Source: Kaistia sp. 32K
Lineage (GTDB): Bacteria > Pseudomonadota > Alphaproteobacteria > Rhizobiales > Kaistiaceae
Direction: 5' to 3'
Length of the DNA stretch: 64,000 nt
Assembly (NCBI RefSeq): GCF_016629525.1
Contig: NZ_AP024269.1
Span: 1,860,001 to 1,924,000 of the forward strand
The notes beneath the pieces were generated by a model. That model made no database searches. It saw nothing but the letters and a program-made list of their open reading frames with translations, and was not told the origin of the DNA. Shown here piece after piece: positions 53,617 to 62,812 of the stretch. A program made the position numbers and the translations under genes. Numbering within the stretch: the first letter of the stretch is position 1; every line of letters begins with the position of its first letter.

Positions 53617-54786
53617 ATGGTCGCCGCGCCGCGCCACTTCGGCCTTCGCATCTCGTTGTTCTATATCGGGTTCTTCGTCGTCGGAGGCCTGATGACGCCG
53701 TTCTTCCCGGTCTGGCTCAAGCTTCGCGGCCTGACCCCGGAGGAGATCGGCGCCTGTCTGGCCTTTCCGCTGGCGGCGAGGCTGCTTTTCATGCCGGTGG
53801 GCAGCGCCTTCGCCGACCGGGCGCCGAACCGGCGCTTCGCGGTCGTCGTCTTCACCCTGTTCGGCCTGCTGTTCTTCCTGCCCGCCACGCTGGTCACCGG
53901 CTATTGGCCGATTCTCCTGCTGACCGGCATCGCGACCGCGATGCTCGGCCTGAGCATGCCGGCGATCGATGCGCTGGCGCTCACCGGCGTCCGCCGCTTC
54001 GGGCTCGACTATGGCAACATGCGTGTCTGGGGCTCGATCAGCTTCATCGCCATCAGCCTCGTTGGCGGCGTGGTGTTCGGCCATCTGGGCCCGGCGTCGC
54101 TCTCGCCCATGCTGATCGGCGCCTATGTGATCGCGGCGGTGACCGCCTTCCTGCTGCCGGTCACCCCGCCCGAGATCCGCGCCGCCGACGACGCGGCGAA
54201 GCCCGAGGCGGTCTCGGCCCGCGCCATCCTGATGAGCCGCGAGTTCGTCGTCGTCATTGCCTCGTTTTCGCTGATCACGGCGAGCCACGCCGTCTTCTAT
54301 TCCTTTGGCACCATCTACTGGGAGCAGCTCGGCTTCAGCGGCAGCGAGATCGGGTTGCTTTGGGCTGCCGGCGTCGTCGCCGAGATCGGCATGTTCGCCG
54401 TGTCGGGCAAGGCGCTGCGCCGCCTGCAGCCCGAGCGGCTGATCATGCTCGGCGCCGTCGCCGCCATCGTCCGCTGGGGCCTGTTTCCGTTCGCGACCGA
54501 CCTGGTCTTCTCGCTGGCGCTGCAATTGCTGCACGCCCTGACCTTCGCGGCCGTCTATGCGGGCATGCAGCTCGCCATCGCCCGGCAGGTGCCGGACGCG
54601 ATGATGGCCTCCGCCCAGGGCATTTCGCAGACGGCCTCGGGCCTGGCGCTCGCCGCGACGACGCTGCTGTCGGGTCCGCTCTACGGCCACCTTGGCGCGG
54701 CGGCCTTCCCGACCATGATGATCGGCGGCGTGCTGGCGATCCTTGTCCTGCTGGTGCCGAGGAAGCCCCGCTCAGCCCCAGAGTGA
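53617..54786 (+). CDS. MFS transporter (phenylpropionate permease-like / MFS_1-like family)
   Basis: 389 residues from the ATG at 53617 (MVAAPRHFGLRISLFY); a GTG at 53557 would add 20 residues. Twelve hydrophobic helices with the motif-A-like loop SAFADRAPNRRFAVVVFTLFGLLFFL after the second are seen. The first helix region (FFVVGGLMTPFFPVWLKLRGLTPEEIG) is typical of the HcaT/PP permease group. Inner-membrane importer of an unknown organic substrate. Its last 15 bases overlap the oppositely oriented dipeptide-epimerase gene. Confidence 0.9.
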   Translation: MVAAPRHFGLRISLFYIGFFVVGGLMTPFFPVWLKLRGLTPEEIGACLAFPLAARLLFMPVGSAFADRAPNRRFAVVVFTLFGLLFFLPATLVTGYWPILLLTGIATAMLGLSMPAIDALALTGVRRFGLDYGNMRVWGSISFIAISLVGGVVFGHLGPASLSPMLIGAYVIAAVTAFLLPVTPPEIRAADDAAKPEAVSARAILMSREFVVVIASFSLITASHAVFYSFGTIYWEQLGFSGSEIGLLWAAGVVAEIGMFAVSGKALRRLQPERLIMLGAVAAIVRWGLFPFATDLVFSLALQLLHALTFAAVYAGMQLAIARQVPDAMMASAQGISQTASGLALAATTLLSGPLYGHLGAAAFPTMMIGGVLAILVLLVPRKPRSAPE

Positions 54787-55755
54787 TGGCGATGGCGGGC
54801 TGACCAGGCTGCCGTCATAGACGAGGCCGGGCGTCCGGTCGCGCGCCAGCAGGAGCGGGCCGTCGAGATCGACGAAATCGACGTCCTGCGCCAGCAACAC
54901 GGCCGGCGCCATCGCCAGCGACGTGCCGACCATGCAGCCGACCATGATCGCGAAATCGTGGGCGCGCGCCGCCTGTTTCAGGCGCAGCGCCTCGGTCAGG
55001 CCGCCCGTCTTGTCGAGCTTGATGTTGATCGCGTCGTAGCGGTCGACCAGCTGCTCGAGGTCGCCGGCGACATGCAGGCTTTCGTCCGCGCAGACCGGCA
55101 CGGGCCGATCGGCATGGCGGAGCAAATCGTCCGCCCCCGCCGGCAGCGGTTGCTCGATCAGTTCGACGCGTGCCTCAACGCAGGCGCGCATGTTGGCGTC
55201 GAAATCGGCGGCCGACCAGGCTTCGTTGGCATCGACGATGATCCGGCTCGCCGGCGCGCCCCGCCGGACGGCGGCGATGCGGTCGCCATCGCCGGCGCCG
55301 CCCAGCTTCACCTTCAGGAGCGGCCGATGCGCCGCATTCCTCGCCGCGTCCTCCATGCTTTCCGGCGTGCCGAGGCTGAGCGTATAGGCGGTCAGCAGGG
55401 CCAGCGGCGAGGAAAGCCCCAGTTGCTCGGCGACGGAGACGCCGCTCGCCTTGGCTTCCAGGTCCCAGAACGCGCAATCGAGCGCGTTGCGCGCCGCGCC
55501 GGGCGGCAGGGCGTCCTGCAGCGCCGCGCGGTCGGAGAGGCCGCCGGGCCGCCGCGCCGCTGCCTCGATCGCCGCGACCACGCCCTCGACCGTCTCGCCA
55601 TAGCGCGCATAGGGCACGCATTCGCCACGGCCCGTGGCGTCGCCGTCCCGGATCGTGACGGTAACGACGGTCGCCTCGGTGCGGGAGCCGCGGGAAATGA
55701 CGAAGCTGCCGGCGATGGGCCAGCGCTCGGTGTCGACGGAAACAGTAGAGGTCAT
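54772..55755 (-). CDS. dgcA: Enolase-superfamily epimerase: N-acetyl-D-glutamate racemase DgcA / dipeptide epimerase
   Basis: 327 residues. The MLE/AEE-type fold: capping domain (VSVDTERWPIAGSFVISRG, TGRGECVPYARYGETVEGV), then barrel motifs LKVKLGGAGDGDRIAAVR with the K-x-K acid/base lysine, IIVDANEAWSAADF and ELIEQPLPAGAD (metal ligands), PVCADESLH, and INIKLDKTGGLTEAL with the second catalytic Lys. Such enzymes were first described as L-Ala-D/L-Glu epimerases. Because a DUF1611 (DgcN-like) gene precedes it with an overlapping start and stop, the D-glutamate route is preferred, in which DgcA racemises N-acetyl-D-glutamate. Peptidoglycan dipeptide recycling is the alternative. Confidence 0.85.
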   Translation of the reverse strand: MTSTVSVDTERWPIAGSFVISRGSRTEATVVTVTIRDGDATGRGECVPYARYGETVEGVVAAIEAAARRPGGLSDRAALQDALPPGAARNALDCAFWDLEAKASGVSVAEQLGLSSPLALLTAYTLSLGTPESMEDAARNAAHRPLLKVKLGGAGDGDRIAAVRRGAPASRIIVDANEAWSAADFDANMRACVEARVELIEQPLPAGADDLLRHADRPVPVCADESLHVAGDLEQLVDRYDAINIKLDKTGGLTEALRLKQAARAHDFAIMVGCMVGTSLAMAPAVLLAQDVDFVDLDGPLLLARDRTPGLVYDGSLVSPPSPSLWG

Positions 55756-56765
55756 GAGGGAGGGAAGTCCTGCAGGATGCGGTCGACGATCGGTCCGACG
55801 CCGGTGCGGATCGGATCGACGGCGGGAATATCATGCGCGGCGGCCGCTTCGTCCAGCGCGGCCTGCGCCGCCTCGTCGTCGAGGGCCTGCGTATTGATGG
55901 CGATGCCGACGCAGCGAATGGCGGGATTGGTCAATCGTCCGCAGACGCGGGTCAGGTCGATCACCTGCTGGATCGTCGGCAAGGGGTGGCGGACCCCGCG
56001 CATCGTCGTGCGCGTCGGCTCGTGGCAGACGACGAAGGCGTCCGGCTGCGCGCCGTGCAGCAGGCCGAGCGACACGCCGGCGAAGGAGGGATGATAGAGC
56101 GAGCCCTGGCCCTCGATCAGGTCCCAATGGCCGGGCGCCGCATCGGGCGACAGCCATTCGACGGCGCCGGAGATGAAGTCGGCGACCACCGCGTCGATGG
56201 CGACGCCGCGACCGGAGATGAACACGCCCGTCTGCCCCGTCGCTCGGAAGTCGGCATCGAGGCCGGCGGCGCGCATCTGCCGCTCCAGCGCCAGCGCCGT
56301 GTATTTCTTGCCGACCGAGCAGTCCGTTCCTACCGTGAGCAGGCGCAGGCCCGAGCGCTTGGTTCCCTTGCCGGTGTCGAAACGCTGCGACGCGTGCCGC
56401 ACATCATACAGGCGGCGCCCCCAGCGGGCGGCGGCCGCGCGGATGGAAGGGTTGTCGCCGAGACGCGCGTGCAGCCCGGAGGCGACGTCGAGCCCGGCAT
56501 CCAGCGCCGCGACGATGGTTTCGACCCAGTGATCGGGAAGAACGCCGCCGGCGTTGACCGCGCCGACGATCATCGTCCTGGCGCCGGCGGCTCGCGCTTC
56601 GGCGATCGTCATGTCGGGAATGCCGGCATCGGCGCGACAACCGGCGAATCGCAACTGCCCGACGCACCATTCCGGTCGCCAGTCGACGATTCCGAGCGCG
56701 GTCTTGGCGGCGAGGGCATCTGGAACGTCACCCAAAAACAACAGGTAGGGTGTTGCGATCTCCAT
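55752..56765 (-). CDS. dgcN: DUF1611 family protein, D-glutamate N-acetyltransferase DgcN-like
   Basis: 337 residues from the ATG at 56765 (MEIATPYLLFLGDVPD), six bases after GGAAG. The N-terminal Rossmann-like half (AAKTALGIVDWRPEWCVGQLRFAGC, TMIVGAVNAGGVLPDHWVETI) is joined to a P-loop half. The P-loop half has TVGTDCSVGKKYTALALERQM, RATGQTGVFISGRGVAIDAVVADF and IEGQGSLYHPSFAGVSLGLLHG. This is DUF1611, whose member DgcN acetylates D-glutamate before DgcA acts on it. The stop overlaps the dgcA start (ATGA), so the two are translated together. Substrate assignment rests on this pairing. Confidence 0.85.
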   Translation of the reverse strand: MEIATPYLLFLGDVPDALAAKTALGIVDWRPEWCVGQLRFAGCRADAGIPDMTIAEARAAGARTMIVGAVNAGGVLPDHWVETIVAALDAGLDVASGLHARLGDNPSIRAAAARWGRRLYDVRHASQRFDTGKGTKRSGLRLLTVGTDCSVGKKYTALALERQMRAAGLDADFRATGQTGVFISGRGVAIDAVVADFISGAVEWLSPDAAPGHWDLIEGQGSLYHPSFAGVSLGLLHGAQPDAFVVCHEPTRTTMRGVRHPLPTIQQVIDLTRVCGRLTNPAIRCVGIAINTQALDDEAAQAALDEAAAAHDIPAVDPIRTGVGPIVDRILQDFPPS

Positions 56766-56915
56766 CACGACTTCCTTTCCCGCCAAAGGCTTGCCCGCAG
56801 TTCCGTGCTTGTGCGATCACCTAATCGGAGATGGGAGCTTAGGAGGCGCCCCGCGGTGCCACAAGTGCCGCTCGCCCCTTCCGCCCCTCGGTCAGGCGTC
56901 GAACGCGGAGCAGTC

Positions 56916-58058
56916 GTGGCGACGGCAGCAGCAACAGCAGCGCAACTCGAATTCTCGGACCAGAACGGGCAGGCGCGCCTGCGCGCCCTCGGTCCCTGGA
57001 CCGTGCGCAGCGTTGGCGGGCTGGAAGCCTCGATCGACGACGCGATTGCCAAGATTTCCGGCGCGACGGTGATCGACCTGTCAGGCGTCGAGCATATCGA
57101 TACGGCCGGGGCCTGGCTCATCACCCGGCTCGAGCGTGGCCTGCGCGCCAAGCAGAGCGAGGTTTCCGTCGAAGGCGCCTCCGAAAACGCCAAGCGGCTG
57201 CTCGAGGCGCTCGATCCGGCCGAGCGCGAGGTGCCGCCGTCGCCGGCGCCCATCGGCGCGGCGCTGGAACTGGTCGAGGCCGTCGGCCGGACCATGTACC
57301 TGTCGTGGCAGGACCTGATCGCCGGCTTGAGCCTGCTCGGCGGCGTGACGCGCGGCTTCGTCAGGGCGGTGCTGGACCCGAGGCGCTTCCGCGTCACCTC
57401 GATCGTCTATCACATCGACAGGACCGGTTTTCGCGCCGTCCCGATCATCACGCTGATGTCGCTGCTGATCGGCGCGATCATTTCGCAGCAGAGCGCCTTC
57501 CAGCTGCGCGCGTTCGGCGCGGAGATCTTCTCCGTCGATCTCGTCGGCATTCTCGTCCTGCGCGAGATCGGCGTCTTGCTGACCGCGATCATGATCGCCG
57601 GCCGCTCCGGCAGCGCCATCACGGCCGAAATCGGCTCGATGAAGATGCGCGAGGAGATCGATGCGCTGAGCGTCATCGGCGTCGACCCGGTCGAAGTGCT
57701 GATCATGCCGCGCATCATCGGGCTGATCATTGCCTTGCCGATGCTGGTGTTCCTGGCGGATATCGCCGCGCTTGTCGGCGCGGGGCTCGTCAGCTGGGTC
57801 TATATCGGCCTGCCGCCCGAGGCCTTCATCGACCGGGTGCGCGACGCCGTGGCGCTCAACACGCTCTTCGTCGGCCTGATCAAGGCGCCGTTCATGGCGC
57901 TGATCATCGGCATCATCGCAGCCTCCGAAGGCCTGGCCGTGCGCGGCAGCGCTGCCTCGCTCGGCCAGCACACGACGGCGGCCGTGGTGAAGGCGATCTT
58001 CATGGTGATCGTCGTCGACGGCCTCTTCGCCCTCTACTTCGCCGCGGTGAACTACTGA
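56916..58058 (+). CDS. mlaE: MlaE-family ABC permease with N-terminal STAS domain
   Basis: 380 residues from the GTG at 56916, five bases after GGAG; in-frame codons further upstream run through the divergent dgcN gene. Residues about 10-95 are a STAS domain with the DLSGVEHIDTAGAWLITRLE loop, the role of separate MlaB in E. coli. The rest is the permease (SIVYHIDRTGFRAVPIITLMSLLIGAIISQQ, VLREIGVLLTAIMIAGRSGSAITAEIGSM, and four to five further helices). The Mla system carries phospholipids between the membranes. First gene of a four-gene operon, with three further genes overlapping or nearly touching. Confidence 0.94.
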   Translation: MATAAATAAQLEFSDQNGQARLRALGPWTVRSVGGLEASIDDAIAKISGATVIDLSGVEHIDTAGAWLITRLERGLRAKQSEVSVEGASENAKRLLEALDPAEREVPPSPAPIGAALELVEAVGRTMYLSWQDLIAGLSLLGGVTRGFVRAVLDPRRFRVTSIVYHIDRTGFRAVPIITLMSLLIGAIISQQSAFQLRAFGAEIFSVDLVGILVLREIGVLLTAIMIAGRSGSAITAEIGSMKMREEIDALSVIGVDPVEVLIMPRIIGLIIALPMLVFLADIAALVGAGLVSWVYIGLPPEAFIDRVRDAVALNTLFVGLIKAPFMALIIGIIAASEGLAVRGSAASLGQHTTAAVVKAIFMVIVVDGLFALYFAAVNY

Positions 58059-58060
58059 TC

Positions 58061-58855
58061 ATGACGGAAACCGCGCATGGACATGGCCGCGAGAAGGAAG
58101 TCGTCATCCGGGGACGCGGGATCACCGTCGGCTTCGGCGACCGGCTGATCCTCGAGAATCTGGATATCGACGTCTATCGCGGCGAGATCCTCGGCGTTGT
58201 CGGCGCGTCGGGCACCGGCAAGTCCGTGCTGCTGCGGACGATCCTCGGGCTGCAGTCGAAGCGGGCCGGATCGGTCGAGATCCTCGGAACCGCCTATGAC
58301 GAGGCCGATCCCGACACGCGGGCCCAGATCGACCGGCGGCTCGGCGTCCTGTTCCAGCAGGGGGCGCTGTTCTCGTCGCTGAACGTGCTGCAGAACGTCG
58401 AGTTTCCGATCCGCGAACACCTGCATCTGTCGCCGCGGCTGATGGAAGAACTCGCCCGCCTCAAGATCGATCTCGTCGGACTGGGTCCCGAAGCCGCCGA
58501 TCGCATGCCGTCCGAGCTCTCCGGCGGCATGATCAAGCGCGCCAGCCTGGCCCGGGCGCTGGCGATGGATCCGGATATCGTCTTTCTCGACGAGCCGACG
58601 TCCGGCCTCGACCCGATCGGCGCGACCGAGTTCGATGAACTGATCGCCACGCTGCGGGATACTTTGGGGCTGACCGTGTTCATGGTAACGCATGACCTCG
58701 ACAGCCTGTACACGGTCTGCGACCGAATCGCGGTATTGGGCGACCGCCATGTGCTGATCGAGGGGACCATCGACGATATGCTCGCGTTCGATGATCCCTG
58801 GGTCCAGAAATATTTCCGCGGCGCGCGTGCACGCCGCCTGGAGAATGAAGCTTAA
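58061..58855 (+). CDS. mlaF: MlaF-family ABC transporter ATP-binding protein
   Basis: 264 residues, start ATG two bases after the mlaE stop. Walker A is GASGTGKSVLLRTILGLQ (the serine-rich MlaF form, residues about 46-53), Q-loop LFQQGALFSSLNVLQNV, signature ELSGGMIKRASLARALAM, Walker B IVFLDEPTSGLDPIGATEFD and H-loop VTHDLDSL. The N-terminal dozen residues (MTETAHGHGREKE) are a small polar extension. It powers the lipid transporter from the cytosolic side. Confidence 0.95.
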   Translation: MTETAHGHGREKEVVIRGRGITVGFGDRLILENLDIDVYRGEILGVVGASGTGKSVLLRTILGLQSKRAGSVEILGTAYDEADPDTRAQIDRRLGVLFQQGALFSSLNVLQNVEFPIREHLHLSPRLMEELARLKIDLVGLGPEAADRMPSELSGGMIKRASLARALAMDPDIVFLDEPTSGLDPIGATEFDELIATLRDTLGLTVFMVTHDLDSLYTVCDRIAVLGDRHVLIEGTIDDMLAFDDPWVQKYFRGARARRLENEA

Positions 58856-60225
58856 TGGAAACGCGCGCCAACTATGCCACGATCGGCCTGTTCACGCTCG
58901 GCGTGATCGTCGCGTGCTTTGTCTTCGTCTATTGGCTCGCGCGCTATGACGAGAGCGGCATCCGCAAGCCCATGCGCATACTGATTCCCGGCTCCGTCAC
59001 CGGCCTCGCGCCGGGCAGCCAGGTTCTGTTTAACGGCATCAAGGTCGGCGAAGTCCGTACGCTCCGGATCAATCCCGAGGATCCGAACGAGGTCGAGGCC
59101 ATGGTCGGCGTCGATCCGACCCAGCCGATCAAGGCCGACACCAAGGCGACGCTGGGTATCCAGGGCCTGACCGGCATCGCCTTCATCGAGCTGAAGGGCG
59201 GCTCCGGCAAGCTGCCGAACCTGCTGGACCAGCCCGGCATCCCGACCCTCGAGGCGCAGGGCTCCGGCCTGCAGGACCTGATCGCCAGCGCCCAGGAGCT
59301 TGTGTCGAAGGTCAACACGGCCGTCGATCGCGTCAACGGCTTCATCGACACGGCGGAACCGTCGCTGACGACGTCGATCAAGAACGTCCAGACCTTTACC
59401 GACGCGCTCGCCGAGAACTCCGCCGGGGTGAAGGAATTCATGAGCCATTTCGGCGATCTGTCGAAGCGTCTCGGCTCGCTTTCCGAAACGCTAAGCGGCG
59501 CTGTCCAGAAGGCCGACAAGATCATCGCCGCGATCGATCCGAGCAAGGTCGCGGAGACGATCGCGAACATCGACAAGGTGACGCAGAAGCTTTCCGCCTC
59601 GTCGGACGCCTTCCCGGAGATCGTCGCCAACGTGAAGAACATCTCCGAACAGCTCGGAGACACGCTTGCAGGGGCGAAGCAGATCATCGCGGCGATCCAG
59701 GTCGAAGCCGTGAAGAGCACGATCAACGACATCGCCACCGTCGCGCGACGCGTCCAGACGGCAACCGTCGACGTGAACAAGATCGTGGCCGATGCTGGCC
59801 AGACCGTCGCGGATGCGAAGGACTTCGTCGCCAGCGTCAAGGCGAAGCAGTCTGACATCGACCTCATCGTCGACAACACGCGCGACATGATCCAGAAGCT
59901 GAACGCCGCCTCGACCCGCATCGACGGCATTCTCGGCAAGGTTCAGGATCTCGTGACCGACCCGAACGGCAAGAACTTCTTTGCCGAGGCGACGGCCGCC
60001 GCCGCCGCGATCCGCAAGGTCGCGGAAGCCTTCTCGGGCAGGGCCGGCCAGATCGCCGACAACCTCGCCAATTTCAGTGGTCAGGGCCTGCGTAACGTCG
60101 ACGGGCTGGTCGACCAGCTGCGTCGGACGACGACGCAGTTCGACCGGACGCTGAATTCCATCCAGAGCAATCCTCAGCGCTTCATTTTTGGCAATCCGAC
60201 GGTACAGGACTACAACCGGAAATGA
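58855..60225 (+). CDS. mlaD: MlaD-family (MCE) lipid-binding protein
   Basis: 456 residues; the start overlaps the mlaF stop (TAATG). One N-terminal membrane helix (YATIGLFTLGVIVACFVFVYWLARY) anchors it. The MCE domain follows (residues about 40-120: MRILIPGSVTGLAPGSQVLFNGIKVGEVRTLRI, DTKATLGIQGLTGIAFIELKGG). The remaining 330 residues form long amphipathic helices rich in V-x2-V/I patterns (EFMSHFGDLSKRLGSLSETL, QKADKIIAAIDPSKVAETIANI). Much longer than E. coli MlaD (183 residues), it may form a helical tube reaching across the periplasm, like PqiB/LetB or mycobacterial Mce proteins. Confidence 0.92.
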   Translation: METRANYATIGLFTLGVIVACFVFVYWLARYDESGIRKPMRILIPGSVTGLAPGSQVLFNGIKVGEVRTLRINPEDPNEVEAMVGVDPTQPIKADTKATLGIQGLTGIAFIELKGGSGKLPNLLDQPGIPTLEAQGSGLQDLIASAQELVSKVNTAVDRVNGFIDTAEPSLTTSIKNVQTFTDALAENSAGVKEFMSHFGDLSKRLGSLSETLSGAVQKADKIIAAIDPSKVAETIANIDKVTQKLSASSDAFPEIVANVKNISEQLGDTLAGAKQIIAAIQVEAVKSTINDIATVARRVQTATVDVNKIVADAGQTVADAKDFVASVKAKQSDIDLIVDNTRDMIQKLNAASTRIDGILGKVQDLVTDPNGKNFFAEATAAAAAIRKVAEAFSGRAGQIADNLANFSGQGLRNVDGLVDQLRRTTTQFDRTLNSIQSNPQRFIFGNPTVQDYNRK

Positions 60226-60863
60226 CGCAGAGTGGGGCACGTCAGACCATGCACTTCCTGAAGCGATCCCGGACTGTAGGGATGTTCTCGACGCTCCTGT
60301 GCGCGGCGCTGCTGTCGGGCTGCGTGAGCAAGCTGGTGACCTCGCCGCCGCCGGTTACCTATGACCTGGCGGGGCTGCAGTCGGCGCCGGCCGTCAGGGG
60401 GCGGACATCGGCCCAGGTTCTCGTGCCGGAGCCGTTCGCGCTGCAGACGCTGGCAAGCCAGCGCATCGTCGTGACGCGCGGTTCGCTCGTCGCCTACTAC
60501 CCGAACGCGCAGTACCCCGACACGCTGCCCCGGGTCGTGCAGAGCCGGATCATCCAGGCGTTCGAGAAGTCGAAGAGCGTGCGCGCCATCGGCCGGCCGG
60601 GTGAGGGGCTGTCGATCGATTACCAGCTCCTGACCAACCTCCGCACCTTTGCATTCAACGTCACGCCGTCGGGCCGCTTCGCCGAGATTGAGCTGTTCGC
60701 GCAGATCATGAACGACCGCAACGGCAAGGTCGTCGAGGCCAAGGTGTTCGAGGCCTCGGTGCCCGTCGCCGAAGATACCGCGCCGGCGGCCGTGGCTGGC
60801 CTGAACGCGGCGCTGGACGAGGTTCTGAAGGAACTCGTCGCCTGGGCCGTTCCGCGGCTCTAG
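60222..60863 (+). CDS. ABC-type transport auxiliary lipoprotein (PqiC-like)
   Basis: 213 residues from the ATG at 60222, overlapping the mlaD stop; an ATG at 60249 is the alternative. The N-terminus ends in a lipobox (LLCAALLSGC, Cys34), predicting lipid anchoring, probably to the outer membrane. The domain (VTYDLAGLQSAPAVRGRTSAQVLVPEPFALQTLASQRIVV, PRVVQSRIIQAFEKSKSVRAIGRPGEGLSIDYQLLTNLRTF) is the ABC_trans_aux/PqiC family. It would receive or steady the MlaD-type tube at the outer membrane, completing the transporter. The E. coli-type MlaA and MlaC partners are not encoded here. Confidence 0.9.
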   Translation: MTQSGARQTMHFLKRSRTVGMFSTLLCAALLSGCVSKLVTSPPPVTYDLAGLQSAPAVRGRTSAQVLVPEPFALQTLASQRIVVTRGSLVAYYPNAQYPDTLPRVVQSRIIQAFEKSKSVRAIGRPGEGLSIDYQLLTNLRTFAFNVTPSGRFAEIELFAQIMNDRNGKVVEAKVFEASVPVAEDTAPAAVAGLNAALDEVLKELVAWAVPRL

Positions 60864-61207
60864 CGCCTTCATCGTTTCGCTGAATACATCCGGCGGCGGT
60901 TCGCGTCTTTACGCGCGAAACGGATCGCGCTTCGCCGGAAGGCGCTGCAATCGGGCGAATGGCGACATGCCCCGTCCGAACGTCGGTTCGGTCGGCCGCG
61001 AGTCGACAGACCAAAGCGCGCTGAGAGCAGCTGCGCCTTCTGCCGGATCAATCTGAACTTTTTGGGAAGGGAAGCGACCGGGCGCCTGCGGGCGGTCTGG
61101 GTGCGCTTCGTGGCATCATATGCCGAAGGGGGCGTCCGGGAAGCGGATCGCCCAGATATCCATGCCTCGCGGGATCGGAGGCATGGCGGACAGCCGATAT
61201 GGGCTGA
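60864..61207. other. Intergenic region between the Mla operon and rhlE
   Basis: About 340 bases. It holds a nine-base-arm hairpin CCATGCCTC/GAGGCATGG (61160-61186) inside a longer imperfect palindrome (GATCGCCCAGATAT near 61148 with ATATGGGCTGATC near 61199). This may end or stabilise the rhlE mRNA. Weaker inverted repeats (TTCGCG...CGCGAA) lie near 60900. No gene was recognised. Confidence 0.4.
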
Positions 61208-62743
61208 TCAGGAGGACGGCGCGCGGACCGGGCGCAGCAGGAACTGCGGCACGTGATCGCCGAGGCCGATGACCTTCTCGTCATTGTCGTTGCGATCGCG
61301 ACGATCGGAACGGGCAGGGCGGTCACGCTGATCGCGCTCGCGGCGCGGATTTTCCTGCTGGCGGGCGGCGTCCTGCTGGCGCGGGGCTTCCTGCCGCTCG
61401 CGACGGGGAGCCGGCTCGGCCTTGCGCTCGCGCGGTGCCGGCTCTGCGACCGGGGCGTCCTGCGCCTCCGTGGTCGCCTCGACGGTGGCCTCGGCGCGGG
61501 GCTTGTCCTGCTGACGCGACGAACGTCCGCCGCGCGGCTTGCGCTCGCCACGGGAGTCGTCGGACTTGCGACCACGGCCACGACCGGCGGGAGCCGCCTC
61601 GTCCGAGGCGCTTACCGGCTGGACCTCGTTCATCCAGGTCACGCCGTCGCCCGTCAGCTTCTCGATCGCGGCCAGGTACTTCTGGTCGGACGGGGCGACG
61701 AGCGTCATGGCGGTGCCGGAGCGTCCGGCGCGGCCCGTGCGGCCGATGCGGTGGACATAGTCGTCCGCATGGGTCGGGATGTCGAAATTGAACACGTGGC
61801 TGACATCGGGGATGTCGAGGCCGCGCGCGGCGACGTCGCTGGCGACCAGCAGCGTCAGGCGGTTGTTCTTGAACGCGTCCAGCGTCGCCATGCGGGCCCG
61901 CTGGTCCATGTCGCCATGCAGCGCGCCGACGGAGAAGCCGTGCTTCTCGAGCGAGCGGGCGAGGACGGCGACGTCACGCTTGCGATTGCAGAAGATGATC
62001 GCGTTCTTCAGGTCGGTCGCGCCGCGGATCAGCTCGCGCAGAGTCTCGCGCTTGTCGAACGCCTCGCGGCCGGTATGCACGAAGACCTGCGTCACGGTCT
62101 TCGCGGTCGTGGCCGGCTTGGCGACCTCGATGCGGACCGGGTTCGACAGGAACGTGTCGGCGAGGCGCTGGATCTCCGACGGCATGGTTGCCGAGAAGAA
62201 CAGCGTCTGGCGCGTGAAGGGGATCAGCTTGGCGATGCGCTCGATGTCGGGGATGAAGCCCATGTCGAGCATGCGGTCCGCCTCGTCGATGACGAGGATC
62301 TCGACGCCGGTCATCAGCAGCTTGCCGCGCTCGCAATGGTCGAGCAGGCGGCCGGGCGTCGCGATCAGGACGTCGACGCCACGGTCGAGCTTCTTTTCCT
62401 GGTCGTTGAACGACACGCCGCCGATCAGCAGCGCCACGTTGAGCTTGTGGTTCTGACCGTACTTGTTGAAGTTTTCCTCGACCTGCGCCGCGAGCTCGCG
62501 GGTCGGCTCCAGGATCAGCGTGCGGGGCATGCGCGCCCGGGCGCGGCCCTGCTCCAGCAGCGTGATCATCGGCAGCGTGAAGGACGCGGTCTTGCCCGTG
62601 CCAGTCTGGGCGATGCCGAGGACATCGCGCCGAGAGAGCACATGCGGGATCGCCTCTGCCTGGATCGGCGTGGGCGTGGTGTATCCGCTTGCCTCAACGG
62701 CAGCCAACACCTTGGGGCTCAGTCCGAGCGTAGAGAAGGTCAT
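61208..62743 (-). CDS. rhlE: DEAD-box ATP-dependent RNA helicase (RhlE-like)
   Basis: 511 residues from the ATG at 62743 (MTFSTLGLSPKVLAAV), the family start; a longer frame covers the untranslated leader. Motifs in order: Q-motif region TPTPIQAEAIP, motif I AQTGTGKTASF, Ia PTRELAAQV, II VIDEADRMLDMGF, III FSATMP, V ASDVAARGLDIPDV, VI HRIGRTGRAGRSG. The tail from about residue 385 is low-complexity, rich in Arg, Gly, Glu and Pro (GRGRGRKSDDSRGERKPRGG), likely RNA-binding and disordered. It unwinds RNA during ribosome assembly or RNA decay. The predicted leader of about 60 bases is compatible with cold-shock control, not shown. Confidence 0.94.
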   Translation of the reverse strand: MTFSTLGLSPKVLAAVEASGYTTPTPIQAEAIPHVLSRRDVLGIAQTGTGKTASFTLPMITLLEQGRARARMPRTLILEPTRELAAQVEENFNKYGQNHKLNVALLIGGVSFNDQEKKLDRGVDVLIATPGRLLDHCERGKLLMTGVEILVIDEADRMLDMGFIPDIERIAKLIPFTRQTLFFSATMPSEIQRLADTFLSNPVRIEVAKPATTAKTVTQVFVHTGREAFDKRETLRELIRGATDLKNAIIFCNRKRDVAVLARSLEKHGFSVGALHGDMDQRARMATLDAFKNNRLTLLVASDVAARGLDIPDVSHVFNFDIPTHADDYVHRIGRTGRAGRSGTAMTLVAPSDQKYLAAIEKLTGDGVTWMNEVQPVSASDEAAPAGRGRGRKSDDSRGERKPRGGRSSRQQDKPRAEATVEATTEAQDAPVAEPAPRERKAEPAPRRERQEAPRQQDAARQQENPRRERDQRDRPARSDRRDRNDNDEKVIGLGDHVPQFLLRPVRAPSS

Positions 62744-62812
62744 GTTTTGAAAAAGGGCCCAGAGCCCGACGGGACGGCAAACCAGCACATCACCATCGAT
62801 GAAAGATGCACG

